NCBI GenBank assembly: GCA_022793065.1
Contig: JAAWCE010000106.1
Coordinates: 1-51,647 of the forward strand
Length of the DNA: 51,647 bases
Reading direction: 5' to 3'
Source of the DNA: Lachnospiraceae bacterium
Lineage (GTDB): Bacteria; Bacillota; Clostridia; Lachnospirales; Lachnospiraceae
Shown here: positions 9,081 through 18,624 of the stretch, one piece after another
How positions within the stretch are numbered: position 1 is the first letter of the stretch
Layout of the letters: each line of letters starts with the position of its first letter
Translations under genes and position numbers: made by a program
The notes under the pieces: generated by a model
The model's input: the letters and a program-made list of their open reading frames with translations, nothing else
The model's database searches: none
Told to the model about the DNA's origin: nothing

Positions 9081-11500
9081 AAAGAATTGACTTGTCCCAG
9101 AGACTGAAAATGCTTGCGAATATGGTGACGCCCGGTTACGGATTGGTGGATGTGGGGTGTGACCATGGATATTTGTCCATATATCTTGTGCGGGAAGGCG
9201 TATGTCCTGGGGCAATTGCCATGGATGTGCGAAAAGGGCCGCTGTCCGGTGCAGAGGAGCATATAAGGGAATTTAGGCTGGGGGATTACATAGAGGTCAG
9301 GCTGTCGGACGGGCTGGAAGCGTATGTGGATGGAGAGGCAAAGAGTCTGGTATGCGCCGGTATGGGCGGCAGACTGATGGAGAAAATTCTGACGGACAAT
9401 ATGGATAAAGCGAAAGGGCTGCAGGAGCTGATCTTGCAGCCCCAGTCGGAACTAAGGGAGTTTCGCGCTTTTTTAAGGGAAGCAGGATTTCGGGTGATAT
9501 GTGAAGACGCTGTCTGTGAAGAGGGAAAATATTATTTTGCAATGAAAGCGGTTCCCGTGGCTGCGGGCAAGGGTAGTGGCGTCAGAAATGCGGAAGCAGC
9601 CCATGAAAGAAAGATTTATGATATGTACGGAGAATTGCTGTTAAAGAAACGGCATCCCGTACTGCAGGAATTTTTGATACAACGCCTGAGACAGTTGGAA
9701 CAGCTTGAAACAGACCTGAGTACGCAAACTTCGGAAAAGGCGGGACGGCGAAAGGCGGAATTGGAAAGAGAAGCGGCAGAAGTCAGGGAGGCATTATTAT
9801 TTTACCGGGAAGATAAGGGAGATTTCAAGAAGGGCAGGATGGACATGGTAACGGTAACAATACACGGGAAACAAAAAGAAGTGCAGCAGGGAACCACTTT
9901 GGAAGAGCTTGCAGCGGAGTATCAGCAGGAATATGATAGTATGATTGCAGCGGCGGCTGTAAATGGCAAGATAAGAGAGTTATTTAAGAAAGTCGTAAAG
10001 GACTGTACGGTGGATTTCTTTACGTTGAGAGATGATGTGGGGCATAAAACCTATATGCGTGCCGCGACCATGCTGTTTTTGAAGAGTGTGTATGATTTGT
10101 TTGGCGCGGAAGCCGCCCAGAGATGTTATGTTGAATTTTCTATTGGGAGAGGAATTTATATCAGTACGTATGAGCAGATTCCTTCCACGATGGAACATGC
10201 CATAGAGATAAAAGGCAGAATGTGGGAGCTGGTGGAGAAAAAGGTGCTGTTTAAAAAGCGGACCTATCGTCTGGAAGACGCTATGGAGCTTTTTCGGTCG
10301 AAGGGTATGGCGGATAAGGCAAAGTTGTTCCGCTATCGCAGAAGTTCCACGGTTAATATATACGAAATGGAAGGATATTATGATTATTATTACGGATATA
10401 TGCTTCCGGATGCAGGATATGTAAAATGGTTTGATGTGATTCCATATGAAAAAGGATTTATGCTATTGCTTCCTTCCAAAGAAAATCCGCTGGAAGTGGA
10501 ATCGTTTACAGAACGGAAAAAGCTGTTTGAAACTATGGTAAATGCCAGCCATTGGGGAAGCGTTGCCGGTATTGAGACGGTGGGGGACCTGAATGACCAG
10601 ATATGCGGAGGCTCCATGAGCGATTTGATATTAGTTCAGGAAGCGGAGCAGGAGAGAAAGATTGGGGAAATTGCGAAGGAAATCGCAGACAGGGGCAATG
10701 TGAAATTTGTCATGATTGCGGGGCCTTCCTCATCGGGGAAAACCAGCTTTTCTCATAGATTGTCCATACAGCTTCGGACCCTGGGAAAGACCCCTCATCC
10801 GATTGCGTTGGATAATTATTTCGTTGACAGGGAACTGACGCCTAAGGATGAAAAAGGGGATTATAATTTTGAATGTCTGGGAGCCATTGATGTAAAACTT
10901 TTTAACGATGATATGATGAAACTGCTTGCCGGAGAGAGGGTGGAACTGCCTTCTTTCAATTTTAAGATTGGCAAAAGAGAGTATAAGGGCGATTATATGC
11001 AGTTGGGAGAGAGCGATATTCTGGTCATTGAGGGTATCCATGGATTGAATGAGAAAATGTCCTATGCGCTGCCTGAAGAAAGTAAATTCAAAATTTATAT
11101 CAGCGCCCTTACTACGTTGAATGTTGACCGGCATAACAGAATCTCCACCACGGATGGCAGACTGCTCCGCAGACTTGTGCGGGATGCCCGCACAAGGGGC
11201 TCCAGCGCCCAGAGAACAATTCAAATGTGGTCCTCAGTGCGCAGGGGAGAGGAAGAGAATATTTTTCCCTTCCAGGAGGGAGCGGATGCAATGTTTAATT
11301 CCGCATTGATTTATGAACTTGCGGTGCTGAAACCTTTTGCAGAGCCGTTACTATTCCAAATACCCAAAGACGCGCCGGAATATTATGAAGCCAAACGGCT
11401 GTTGAAATTTCTGGATTATTTTTTGAGTGTTCCAAGCGAGAGTCTGCCGAATAATTCCCTGTGCAGAGAATTCGTGGGGGGAAGCTGTTTTAATGTATAA
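9077..11500 (+). CDS. trmK: TrmK tRNA (adenine22-N1)-methyltransferase fused to a uridine-kinase-like nucleoside kinase
   Basis: One uninterrupted 807-residue frame holds two proteins that are normally separate. Residues 1 to about 250 are TrmK: a SAM-binding [14 protein letters not shown] motif and the CAGMGG segment, expected to methylate A22 of tRNA. From about residue 255 a TGS-like beta domain begins (MVTVTIHGK), then a threonyl-tRNA-synthetase-like middle part. A uridine kinase/phosphoribulokinase-type P-loop follows (GPSSSGKTS, about residue 548), with LDNYFVDRE and EGIHGLN downstream. The start is TTG 9077, overlapping the rpoD stop, with AAAGGA 9 nt upstream. ATG 9839 and ATG 9845 at the junction lie just after a purine-rich AAGAAGGGCAGG, so a separate kinase could also be initiated internally. 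The TrmK-kinase neighbourhood is familiar in Clostridia; the in-frame fusion is the unusual part. Confidence 0.88.
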   Translation: MKRIDLSQRLKMLANMVTPGYGLVDVGCDHGYLSIYLVREGVCPGAIAMDVRKGPLSGAEEHIREFRLGDYIEVRLSDGLEAYVDGEAKSLVCAGMGGRLMEKILTDNMDKAKGLQELILQPQSELREFRAFLREAGFRVICEDAVCEEGKYYFAMKAVPVAAGKGSGVRNAEAAHERKIYDMYGELLLKKRHPVLQEFLIQRLRQLEQLETDLSTQTSEKAGRRKAELEREAAEVREALLFYREDKGDFKKGRMDMVTVTIHGKQKEVQQGTTLEELAAEYQQEYDSMIAAAAVNGKIRELFKKVVKDCTVDFFTLRDDVGHKTYMRAATMLFLKSVYDLFGAEAAQRCYVEFSIGRGIYISTYEQIPSTMEHAIEIKGRMWELVEKKVLFKKRTYRLEDAMELFRSKGMADKAKLFRYRRSSTVNIYEMEGYYDYYYGYMLPDAGYVKWFDVIPYEKGFMLLLPSKENPLEVESFTERKKLFETMVNASHWGSVAGIETVGDLNDQICGGSMSDLILVQEAEQERKIGEIAKEIADRGNVKFVMIAGPSSSGKTSFSHRLSIQLRTLGKTPHPIALDNYFVDRELTPKDEKGDYNFECLGAIDVKLFNDDMMKLLAGERVELPSFNFKIGKREYKGDYMQLGESDILVIEGIHGLNEKMSYALPEESKFKIYISALTTLNVDRHNRISTTDGRLLRRLVRDARTRGSSAQRTIQMWSSVRRGEEENIFPFQEGADAMFNSALIYELAVLKPFAEPLLFQIPKDAPEYYEAKRLLKFLDYFLSVPSESLPNNSLCREFVGGSCFNV

Positions 11501-11559
11501 CCGAAAGCAATTCTTATGTGTGCGCCGCCCGGTCTTAGCCTTAGTTGGTCTTATGGTGG

Positions 11560-12429
11560 TTAAACGGGCAGCAGAATTGATATTTTCAGGCAGTCATTTT
11601 CCAATGCTGCGCTGATTTGACCATCCATTTTTTGAATCAATTCTTTTACGATAAACAGGCCCAGCCCGGAGGAACCTTTCCTTCGGGCCGGATCGGCTTT
11701 ATAGAATCTGTCAAATATCTGCTCCGGGTCAGGAAGGCTGTCAGGCGCTAAGGAGTTCTGGAAAATCAAAATGTTACCCTGTTGAAGAATCGTAATATTT
11801 CCGGTGCCGTGGAGCAGCGCGTTCTGAATTAGGTTCAGGAAGACGCGCCGCAGTGCTTCCTCGTCGGCCTGGACAGAAAAGTCTTCTGATGCAAAGAGAA
11901 CTTTCGGTTCCAGATTTGCATCTTCAAATTTTGTATAAAAGCTCAGAAGACAGTCTCCCAGCAGTGGAAGCACTTGCAGTTTTTCGATAGAAAGAGAATA
12001 GTCTTCCACGGTAAGTTTAGTATACAAAAACATTTCTTCCAGCATGTCTTTCAGCTCCGTGAGCCTTTTTTGGGCTGCGGCAAGATAGTGATTTTTCTTC
12101 GTCTCATTTTCACATTCTTCGGCAAGCTGTATATATCCTGTGGCGCCTGTGAGCGGAGTGCGGATATCATGAGCAAGACTGGTGATATTCTGCTTTAATT
12201 GTTTCTCAGCCTTTTCATAGCGCATATGAGCCCTGTCCCTGGCAGCCAGAACCTGGTTTAAGTTCCGGCAGAGGGCCAGCAATGGTTTCTGGCGGCTATT
12301 TGTGGAAAGTTCCATATGGCTGCCGCGATGGATTTCCGCAAGTTGTGCAGAGAGATTGTGAATATCCATGCGGAGTCGGACATAAAAGATACCGAAACAG
12401 AGACAGAGCAGCACAAGCAGAAGATTCAT
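11560..12429 (-). CDS. Sensor histidine kinase (small, single N-terminal membrane segment)
   Basis: The 289-residue protein begins with one hydrophobic segment (residues 1-18) and no extracellular domain. A HisKA domain follows with SLAHDIRTPLTG (phosphorylated His87). The HATPase domain has an N box (NLIQNALLHG), an F box (DRFYKAD) and a G box (GSSGLGLFIV). The architecture matches intramembrane-sensing kinases that detect cell-envelope stress or peptides through a partner ABC transporter. It is the third gene of an ATPase-permease-kinase operon. No response regulator is encoded beside it, which is unusual because the regulator normally precedes the kinase. It faces the TrmK-kinase gene convergently, and no clear terminator lies in the 60-nt gap. 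Confidence 0.88.
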   Translation of the reverse strand: MNLLLVLLCLCFGIFYVRLRMDIHNLSAQLAEIHRGSHMELSTNSRQKPLLALCRNLNQVLAARDRAHMRYEKAEKQLKQNITSLAHDIRTPLTGATGYIQLAEECENETKKNHYLAAAQKRLTELKDMLEEMFLYTKLTVEDYSLSIEKLQVLPLLGDCLLSFYTKFEDANLEPKVLFASEDFSVQADEEALRRVFLNLIQNALLHGTGNITILQQGNILIFQNSLAPDSLPDPEQIFDRFYKADPARRKGSSGLGLFIVKELIQKMDGQISAALENDCLKISILLPV

Positions 12430-12476
12430 TTTGTCATTCCTTTCATGAATGTATGGGTTATGTGTTTTCTTAGAGT

Positions 12477-13292
12477 TTAAATATCTTTTTTGCTTAAAAC
12501 TATGGAAGCAATTATGGTATAAAGAACCAGAAATGCCAATCCAATCCCGAAGATTCTCAAGTCCCCGATTCCGGAATAAGAAGATGGTCCGTAAGTCATG
12601 TTAAAGTAAAGCGTATAAGTTACCCACTGGTCTAAATGGAACAGGCTTGAGAGAGCGGAGAGGACGGTTACCAGAAGGCCGCTGCTGAAGATTATCGCTG
12701 CTAAAATACTTATGGCCCCATTGCGGGTGAAGATACAGATTGCGATAATCAAAGAGGAAAACGCTGTGGTAATAACCCAGGCCCAGCCAAGGTAAAACAG
12801 AACATCAAGCCAATTGGTGAAAGGTACCATATGAAACAGTGCGTTTGTCAGGAAACAAAAGCCAAAAGAAATCATAGTAAAGAAGAAATTTACAATGCCC
12901 ATGGTCAGTAGTTTACTTACCACATAACGCCAGCGGTTTCTGTGGGAGGACATAATATTTTTGATAAAGCCGCTTTGAAAATCCGCACATACGAAGAGAG
13001 AGGTGATGATACAGATGATACAGGGATAGAATCCGCCGTCCATGCTCATATTGCGGTACATTTCCAGAAGATCCATTCCTTCCAGAAGGTTGCTTTCATC
13101 TTCCAGTTCTTCCATAAGCAGTTCGGTTTCAATCATTCCTGAATTGACAGCCGATTGTCGGCCTTCCGGCGTTCCCAACAGCCATATCATCCAACAGCCC
13201 AGTACCGTGATAGAAAGCATTATTGCCAAACAAATATAAACAGATAAACTTCTTTTGATTCTATATAAATCCATGCGCAGTAAATTAAACAT
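12477..13292 (-). CDS. ABC transporter permease (ABC-2-type, bacitracin/lantibiotic-export-like)
   Basis: A protein of about 271 residues has six predicted membrane segments. The first (residues about 15-40) is separated from the rest by an acidic extracytoplasmic loop rich in Glu, Leu and Met. I prefer the ATG at 13292, 8 nt from AGGAGG; ATG 13298 is possible but too close. It overlaps the end of the ATPase gene, indicating translational coupling. Together with that ATPase it would form an exporter or resistance pump, probably sensed by the kinase downstream. Confidence 0.82.
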   Translation of the reverse strand: MFNLLRMDLYRIKRSLSVYICLAIMLSITVLGCWMIWLLGTPEGRQSAVNSGMIETELLMEELEDESNLLEGMDLLEMYRNMSMDGGFYPCIICIITSLFVCADFQSGFIKNIMSSHRNRWRYVVSKLLTMGIVNFFFTMISFGFCFLTNALFHMVPFTNWLDVLFYLGWAWVITTAFSSLIIAICIFTRNGAISILAAIIFSSGLLVTVLSALSSLFHLDQWVTYTLYFNMTYGPSSYSGIGDLRIFGIGLAFLVLYTIIASIVLSKKDI

Positions 13293-14265
13293 TTTCATTC
13301 CCTCCTTGTGATGCAGTGTGAGTCTGGCCGTCCATGCGTGCCAGGAAGTATTCTTCTAAATCCATATGGTGAAAACCCGATGAATAAATCTGTATGTGGT
13401 TTTCTGCCAATAACTGATGCAGCCATGTGCCGTCGGACAAATCATAAATGCGCAGTGTTCTGTTATCGTACACTTCGGTGCGGACGCCGGGAGTGTGTTC
13501 CGTAATTAAGGGCAGGGCATGGGATATATTGTCTACCTCCAACTGAAAATAGGATTTGCATTTTTGCTCCAAACTCTCCCGGCTAATCTGTTCCACCAGT
13601 ACGCCGTCTTTTATGATTCCGTAGTGTGTGGATATTTTGCTCAATTCTCCTAAGATATGAGAGCTGATAATCAGTGTCTTACCCTCTTCGTTTAATTTTA
13701 ACAAAAGCTGTCGAATTTCGCGAATTCCTTCCGGGTCCAGACCATTAATGGGTTCATCCAGGATCAGAAGGTCTGGATTACCCAAAAGGGCAATGGCGAT
13801 GCCCAGGCGTTGCTTCATTCCCATAGAGAAGAATTTGGTCTTTTTATTTCCCGTGTTAGAGAGACCGGTGAGAGAGAGAATTTTGTCCACGCTGTTCTCT
13901 TGTGACTGCCCTTGTAAACCGCTGTCGGCCAGACCAAGGCATTTGGCTTTCATGATCATATTTTGTCTTGCTGTCATATTGGGATATAAACCCGCGGATT
14001 CAATTAGACATCCTACTCTTTTTGCAACATAGGGGTCAACGACCGATTTGTCATAGATCCGTATTTCTCCCGATGTGGGTTTTGCCAGACCACAGAGCAT
14101 TTTCAATGTGGTTGATTTTCCGGCGCCGTTTCTTCCGATAAATCCATAGATGGCACCCTCCCGGACTTTCATGTCCAAATGGTTTACCGCAGGCGTTTTG
14201 TTGTACTCTTTGGTGAGGGATATGGTTTCCACCGCATATTTCTGAAGACTTTTCTTTTCGTTCAT
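13285..14265 (-). CDS. ABC transporter ATP-binding protein
   Basis: The 326-residue protein has a Walker A GRNGAGKST, a signature FSMGMKQRLGIA, a Walker B LLILDEP and the switch SSHIL. The C-terminal extension of about 100 residues is typical of bacitracin- or lantibiotic-type exporters. ATG 14265 has a clear GAAAGGAG ribosome site. It heads the minus-strand operon and energises the permease encoded next. Confidence 0.93.
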   Translation of the reverse strand: MNEKKSLQKYAVETISLTKEYNKTPAVNHLDMKVREGAIYGFIGRNGAGKSTTLKMLCGLAKPTSGEIRIYDKSVVDPYVAKRVGCLIESAGLYPNMTARQNMIMKAKCLGLADSGLQGQSQENSVDKILSLTGLSNTGNKKTKFFSMGMKQRLGIAIALLGNPDLLILDEPINGLDPEGIREIRQLLLKLNEEGKTLIISSHILGELSKISTHYGIIKDGVLVEQISRESLEQKCKSYFQLEVDNISHALPLITEHTPGVRTEVYDNRTLRIYDLSDGTWLHQLLAENHIQIYSSGFHHMDLEEYFLARMDGQTHTASQGGNENV

Positions 14266-14738
14266 TGGTTGGTATCTCCTTTCTTACTGTTCTGTTCTTA
14301 TCTTTCTTTCAAGTGATTACATTTATGATATTAAGGCATGAAGGTTTAAAAATCGCTCAGAAAAGTTAAAGAAAGGTTAAAGTTTTATTTTGTCTACTGC
14401 TTATCCAGCATTTTATTATATTTTTGCAGAGATTTCAAGGTATTTGTGGGCTGTTCTCCGTGGTGTCAGTCAAAAAGTGAAACTGCATAAATTGTTCCAT
14501 AAACATATATAAATAAGAAATTATGAGATGAAGGAAGAAATTCGGAAATTTATAGGTTTTTCTGAGAGATAATGTAAAAGTAACAAGACTTATATCGTAT
14601 TACGTTTCTTCTTAAGAGTTGAAGACGAAACTTGCGGCGGTTTGGAGTTGCAGTATCAAACATTTCTCTTTTATAATAAGAAAGAACGAATTTAGACAAT
14701 ATATATAAAAATTCGGAATGTTGATAGGAGGTAGTTTG
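14266..14738. other. Divergent intergenic region between the ABC operon and the Spo0A-like gene
   Basis: About 470 A/T-rich bases without a convincing gene. It must contain the minus-strand promoter of the ABC operon and the plus-strand promoter of the Spo0A-like gene. I see no -35/-10 pair good enough to call. A GAAGACGAAAC segment near 14620 loosely resembles a 0A box but is too weak to claim. Confidence 0.4.
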
Positions 14739-15257
14739 ATGGAACAACTGAATCTGACAGCTACAAAGGACAATGAGAAGATATATAAAATACTTGGAGA
14801 TTTGATGAATGGGGATAAAGAATTTCAGATTATGATTACGGTCCCATCCGGAAAGGGAACGGTGTCGCACAATACGATACAAGAGAAACCAAAAGCTGTG
14901 GTGTCCCGTGATTTGGAGCAGGATGTGACAAATATGATTCACGAGATTGGCGTTCCGGCACATATCAAGGGATATCAGTATTTGAGAGAGGCAATTATGA
15001 TGTCGGTGGATGATCCGGGGATGGTGAGTTCCATTACGAAGATACTGTATCCAACCATAGCAAAGAGATTCCAGACCACACCTAGTCGTGTGGAACGCGC
15101 CATTCGACATGCCATTGAGGTTGCATGGAGCAGAGGAAGGATGGAAACGTTGGACGCACTGTTCGGATATACCATTGATACGGGAAAAGGGAAACCTACC
15201 AATTCAGAATTTATTGCCCTGATTGCTGACAGAATACGGTTATCTTATCGCTCTTAA
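14739..15257 (+). CDS. Spo0A-type DNA-binding domain protein lacking a receiver domain
   Basis: From ATG 14739 (AGGAGG at 14726-14731) the protein has 172 residues. Residues about 65-172 match the sigma-factor-like effector domain of the sporulation master regulator Spo0A, including [19 protein letters not shown] (recognition helix region) and [19 protein letters not shown] at the C-terminus. The phosphoacceptor receiver domain that normally precedes it (about 130 residues) is absent. It is replaced by about 60 residues with no recognisable domain. Its own ribosome site argues against a broken gene. Phosphorylation-independent DNA binding at 0A-like boxes is inferred; it could act constitutively or antagonise real Spo0A. 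It is followed by glgA. Confidence 0.88.
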   Translation: MEQLNLTATKDNEKIYKILGDLMNGDKEFQIMITVPSGKGTVSHNTIQEKPKAVVSRDLEQDVTNMIHEIGVPAHIKGYQYLREAIMMSVDDPGMVSSITKILYPTIAKRFQTTPSRVERAIRHAIEVAWSRGRMETLDALFGYTIDTGKGKPTNSEFIALIADRIRLSYRS

Positions 15258-15278
15258 TTTATTTATAATAAATTTTTA
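15256..15278 (+). terminator. Weak A/T hairpin after the Spo0A-like gene
   Basis: AATTTATT (15256-15263), loop TAT and AATAAATT (15267-15274) are followed by T residues. The stem is all A-T, so it would be a leaky terminator at best. Confidence 0.35.
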
Positions 15279-15291
15279 CCAAAAGAAATAC

Positions 15292-15320
15292 TTTCCACTG
15301 AGCGTATAATGTTGTATAAT
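15292..15320 (+). promoter_or_regulatory. Probable sigma-A promoter of glgA
   Basis: TTTCCA (15292-15297), a 17-nt spacer and TATAAT (15315-15320). A second TATAAT lies at 15305-15310. The ribosome site and ATG 15357 follow about 30 nt downstream. Confidence 0.55.
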
Positions 15321-15356
15321 AGAGACAAGTATATATAAGGTTGAGTGGAGGTTACC

Positions 15357-16802
15357 ATGAAGAGAATTTTATTTGCAGCATCAGAAGGAGTGCCATTTGT
15401 CAAAACAGGCGGTTTGGCCGATGTAGTGGGGTCCCTGCCAAAGTGTATTGCCAAAGAATTTTTCGATGTAAGAGTTATTCTTCCCAAATACACCTGTATG
15501 AAACAGGAAATGAAGGATAAAATGAGATATGTATCCCACTTTTACATGGATTTTAACTGGAAGAGTGTGTATGTGGGAATCCTGGAAGCGGAAGAGGACG
15601 GCGTACATTATTATTTTGTAGATAATGAATATTATTTCAGCGGGCCAAAGCCTTACACGGATGATCCCAGATGGGAGATTGAGAGATATGCCTATTTCTG
15701 CAAGGCGGTGCTTTCCGTATTGCCGGTGATCGATTTTCGGCCGGATGTGATACATTGTCATGACTGGCAGACAGGATTGATTCCGGTATATCTGAAAGAG
15801 CGTTTCAGAGAGGGAGATTTCTTCCGGGGGATAAAATCTGTTATTACCATCCATAATCTGAAGTTCCAGGGAAAATGGGACACTAAGACTGTCAAAAATA
15901 TCACTGGTTTGCCGGACTACTTTTTTACATCCGACAAATTGGAAGCTTATAAGGACGCCAATCTGTTAAAGGGCGGAATTGTCTATGCGGATGCCGTGAC
16001 AACGGTGAGCAGTACTTATGCGGAAGAGATTAAGACTCCTTTTTATGGAGAAGGGCTGGATGGTCTGCTTCGGGCCAGAAGCAGAGATTTGCGGGGAATA
16101 GTCAACGGGATTGATTACAAAGAGTTCAATCCGGAGACGGATTCTAATATTGTGGCCCCTTACAGTGCGGTGACGTTCCGAAAGGAGAAGGCGAAGAATA
16201 AGCATGCGCTGCAGCAGGAGCTGGGGCTGCGTCAGGATGATAAGAAAATGATGATAGGGATTGTGTCAAGGCTTACGGACCAAAAAGGGCTTGACCTGAT
16301 CGCTTATATTATGAATGAACTCTGCCAGGATGATATTCAGTTGGTGGTATTGGGCACCGGTGAAGAGCGCTATGAAAATATGTTCCGCCATTTTGACTGG
16401 AAGTACAGCGATAAGGTATCTGCAAATATTTATTATTCTGACCCATTGTCACATAAAATTTATGCGTCCTGTGATGCGTTTTTAATGCCGTCCCTTTTTG
16501 AGCCTTGCGGTTTGAGTCAGTTGATGGCGCTGCGCTATGGAACCATCCCCATTGTGCGCGAGACAGGCGGTTTGAAGGATACGGTTGTGCCTTATAACGA
16601 ATTTGAAAGTTCCGGCACCGGTTTCAGTTTTTCCAATTACAATGCCCATGAAATGTTAAATACAATCCGTTATGCAGAACAGGTATACTATGATAAGAAA
16701 CGTGAATGGAATAAGCTGGTTGACAGAGCTATGGCGGCTGATTTTTCATGGCATGTATCCGCAGCAAAATATCAGGAGATGTATGATTGGCTGATAGGAT
16801 GA
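15357..16802 (+). CDS. glgA: Glycogen synthase (ADP-glucose glucosyltransferase)
   Basis: The 481-residue protein has the GT5 signature KTGGLADVVGSLP near the N-terminus, which binds ADP-glucose, and the C-terminal GT-B nucleotide site around MPSLFEPCGLSQL. It extends alpha-1,4-glucan chains. No glgB, glgC, glgD or glgP is adjacent, so the rest of the pathway lies elsewhere. ATG 15357 follows GGAGG by 6 nt. The stop overlaps the likely ATG of the flippase gene (ATGA). The Spo0A-like gene upstream is suggestive, because clostridial granulose is linked to sporulation, but no regulatory site was identified. Confidence 0.95.
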   Translation: MKRILFAASEGVPFVKTGGLADVVGSLPKCIAKEFFDVRVILPKYTCMKQEMKDKMRYVSHFYMDFNWKSVYVGILEAEEDGVHYYFVDNEYYFSGPKPYTDDPRWEIERYAYFCKAVLSVLPVIDFRPDVIHCHDWQTGLIPVYLKERFREGDFFRGIKSVITIHNLKFQGKWDTKTVKNITGLPDYFFTSDKLEAYKDANLLKGGIVYADAVTTVSSTYAEEIKTPFYGEGLDGLLRARSRDLRGIVNGIDYKEFNPETDSNIVAPYSAVTFRKEKAKNKHALQQELGLRQDDKKMMIGIVSRLTDQKGLDLIAYIMNELCQDDIQLVVLGTGEERYENMFRHFDWKYSDKVSANIYYSDPLSHKIYASCDAFLMPSLFEPCGLSQLMALRYGTIPIVRETGGLKDTVVPYNEFESSGTGFSFSNYNAHEMLNTIRYAEQVYYDKKREWNKLVDRAMAADFSWHVSAAKYQEMYDWLIG

Positions 16803-18466
16803 AAATGGTGGGAACTGAGGGCAGGAAAAATGGCTTCATAATGCAGGCGGGGATTTTGGCTGCGGCCGGAATCATCAGCCGGATTATAGGGCTCCTTTAC
16901 AGGGGCCCTTTGCATAATGTGATAGGTGCGTTGGGTTGGGGATATTATGGTTCGGCTTATAATTATTACACCATTATCCTATTGATATCTTCGTACAGTA
17001 TTCCTTCTGCAATATCAAAGGTGATAGCGCAGAAGCTGGCTGTAAAAGAATACCGCAATGCTCACAGAATTTTCAAATGTGCGCTGGGATATGTGCTGGC
17101 GGTGGGCGGCGTGGCAAGTTTATTTCTGTTTTTTGGAGCGGGTATTTTTGTAGAAGGCGCGGCAGTTACGGTATTAAAGACTTTTGCTCCGACAATTTTT
17201 ATTTATGGTATTCTGGGGGTATTGAGAGGATATTTTCAAGCCCATAGAAGTATGGTACAGACATCCATCTCACAGATATTGGAACAGATTGCGAATGCGG
17301 TGGTCAGCGTGGGCGCGGCTTATCTGTTGATTCGGATTAATATGGGTGGAATGGAATTGCCGGCAGAGGAAGCAGGATTGATTAAGCGTGCAACTTATGG
17401 CGCCGTGGGCAGTGCATTGGGCACGGGTGCGGGCGTTTTGGCAGCGCTGTTGTTTATGCTCGGCGTATATGGATTAAACCGTGGAATGATTTACAAAAGG
17501 ATGAAGCATGATAGGCATACCTCGGTGGATTCTTATCAAGATATTCTGAAAGTGGTTACAATGGTGGTAATGCCTTATATCATAAGTACGGCGGTATATA
17601 ATTTAAGCAGTGCAGTCAATAACAGTGTGTATATGAAAGCTTTTTTGGAGCGGCGGAATTTGAGCGAGATGGAACTGAGTTCCAGGTGGGGGGTATTTGT
17701 TGGGCAGGCACAGACCATATCCAATATTCCCATTGCTTTTGCGACGGCTATGGGAGCCGCAATGATACCTACGGTAGCGCAGAGTATTGCTTCTAACGAT
17801 TTGGATGGAACAAAGGAGAAAATTGCTACGGCCGTAAAAATGATTATGATGATCTCCATTCCCTGTGCAATGGGGCTTTTTGTGTTGGCAAGGCCGGTGA
17901 CGGGTTTGCTGTTTCATAATACAGAGGCAGACGAGGATTTGGCCACTAAGCTGTTGATGGCCCTTTCATTGTCGGTGATATTTTATGCACTGTCCACATT
18001 GAGCAATCATATTTTGCAGGGGATGGGAAAGGTAAATATCCCCATTATAAACGCGGGCATTGCATTGGTGATTCAGACGGCGGTGGGCGTTTGGATGGTA
18101 GGTTTTACAGGGCTGGATTTGTATGCCATTGCCATTGCAAATACCATATATTCAGGCATTATGTGTGTGCTGAATCAAATTGCGGTGTATAGAGTTTTGG
18201 GGTATCGGCAGGAAATGCTTACTACATTTGTGGTGCCTATATTGGCGTCAGCGCTTATGGGAGCTTTGGCATGGGCGGTATATGAAGGGATGCTGATGCT
18301 CACATCTTCTCCTAGAATTTCGGTGATCATTGCAATCCTTTTGGCGATGTGTATCTATTTTGCACTGCTTCTATTGTTCAGAGGGGTTACGGAGGAAGAA
18401 TTGCGGGGATTTCCCAAGGGGCATCTTCTGGTGAAAGTAGCAAAAAGGTGCAGACTGATGAAATAA
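16799..18466 (+). CDS. MOP-superfamily polysaccharide/lipid flippase (SpoVB/MurJ-like)
   Basis: About 555 residues with some 14 hydrophobic segments. Hallmarks of the polysaccharide-transporter branch of the MOP superfamily include GIISRIIGLLYRGPL near the N-terminus and GVLRGYFQAHRSM after the fourth segment. Members flip undecaprenyl-linked precursors; the SpoVB type acts in spore cortex formation, and MurJ in cell-wall synthesis. Which applies here cannot be decided. I chose ATG 16799, which overlaps the glgA stop as ATGA; TTG 16787 is also in frame. It is convergent with rqcH, with an inverted repeat between them. Confidence 0.85.
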   Translation: MKMVGTEGRKNGFIMQAGILAAAGIISRIIGLLYRGPLHNVIGALGWGYYGSAYNYYTIILLISSYSIPSAISKVIAQKLAVKEYRNAHRIFKCALGYVLAVGGVASLFLFFGAGIFVEGAAVTVLKTFAPTIFIYGILGVLRGYFQAHRSMVQTSISQILEQIANAVVSVGAAYLLIRINMGGMELPAEEAGLIKRATYGAVGSALGTGAGVLAALLFMLGVYGLNRGMIYKRMKHDRHTSVDSYQDILKVVTMVVMPYIISTAVYNLSSAVNNSVYMKAFLERRNLSEMELSSRWGVFVGQAQTISNIPIAFATAMGAAMIPTVAQSIASNDLDGTKEKIATAVKMIMMISIPCAMGLFVLARPVTGLLFHNTEADEDLATKLLMALSLSVIFYALSTLSNHILQGMGKVNIPIINAGIALVIQTAVGVWMVGFTGLDLYAIAIANTIYSGIMCVLNQIAVYRVLGYRQEMLTTFVVPILASALMGALAWAVYEGMLMLTSSPRISVIIAILLAMCIYFALLLLFRGVTEEELRGFPKGHLLVKVAKRCRLMK

Positions 18467-18499
18467 ATTGTGAAGAGATTTATTTTAAGATAGTGGTAA

Positions 18500-18599
18500 A
18501 GGTTCTTTCCGAGATAATAGATTTCAGAGTACATGTGATATGATAATCATAGGTTGTTTTTGCACTCCATATAAAAATCTAAAATTTCGGAAAGAACCC
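18500..18599. repeat. Imperfect inverted repeat between convergent genes
   Basis: The arms at about 18500-18523 and 18576-18599 share GGTTCTTTCCGA exactly and then TAGATTT after a 5-nt mismatch block. About 52 nt separate them. It lies in the gap between the flippase (plus) and rqcH (minus), so a bidirectional transcription-end structure is possible, but there is no clear T-run on either side. A small mobile inverted-repeat element is the alternative. Confidence 0.5.
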
Positions 18600-18624
18600 A
18601 TAGGTTATAATCATCCCAAAAGCG

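Noticed and set aside
14550..15110. Minus-strand ORF of 186 codons across the Spo0A-like gene
   Set aside because: Antisense of a conserved DNA-binding domain, with no domain or ribosome site of its own.
14739..15257. Spo0A-like gene as a pseudogene
   Set aside because: It has its own AGGAGG and ATG, an intact effector domain, and no receiver-domain remnants upstream in any frame.
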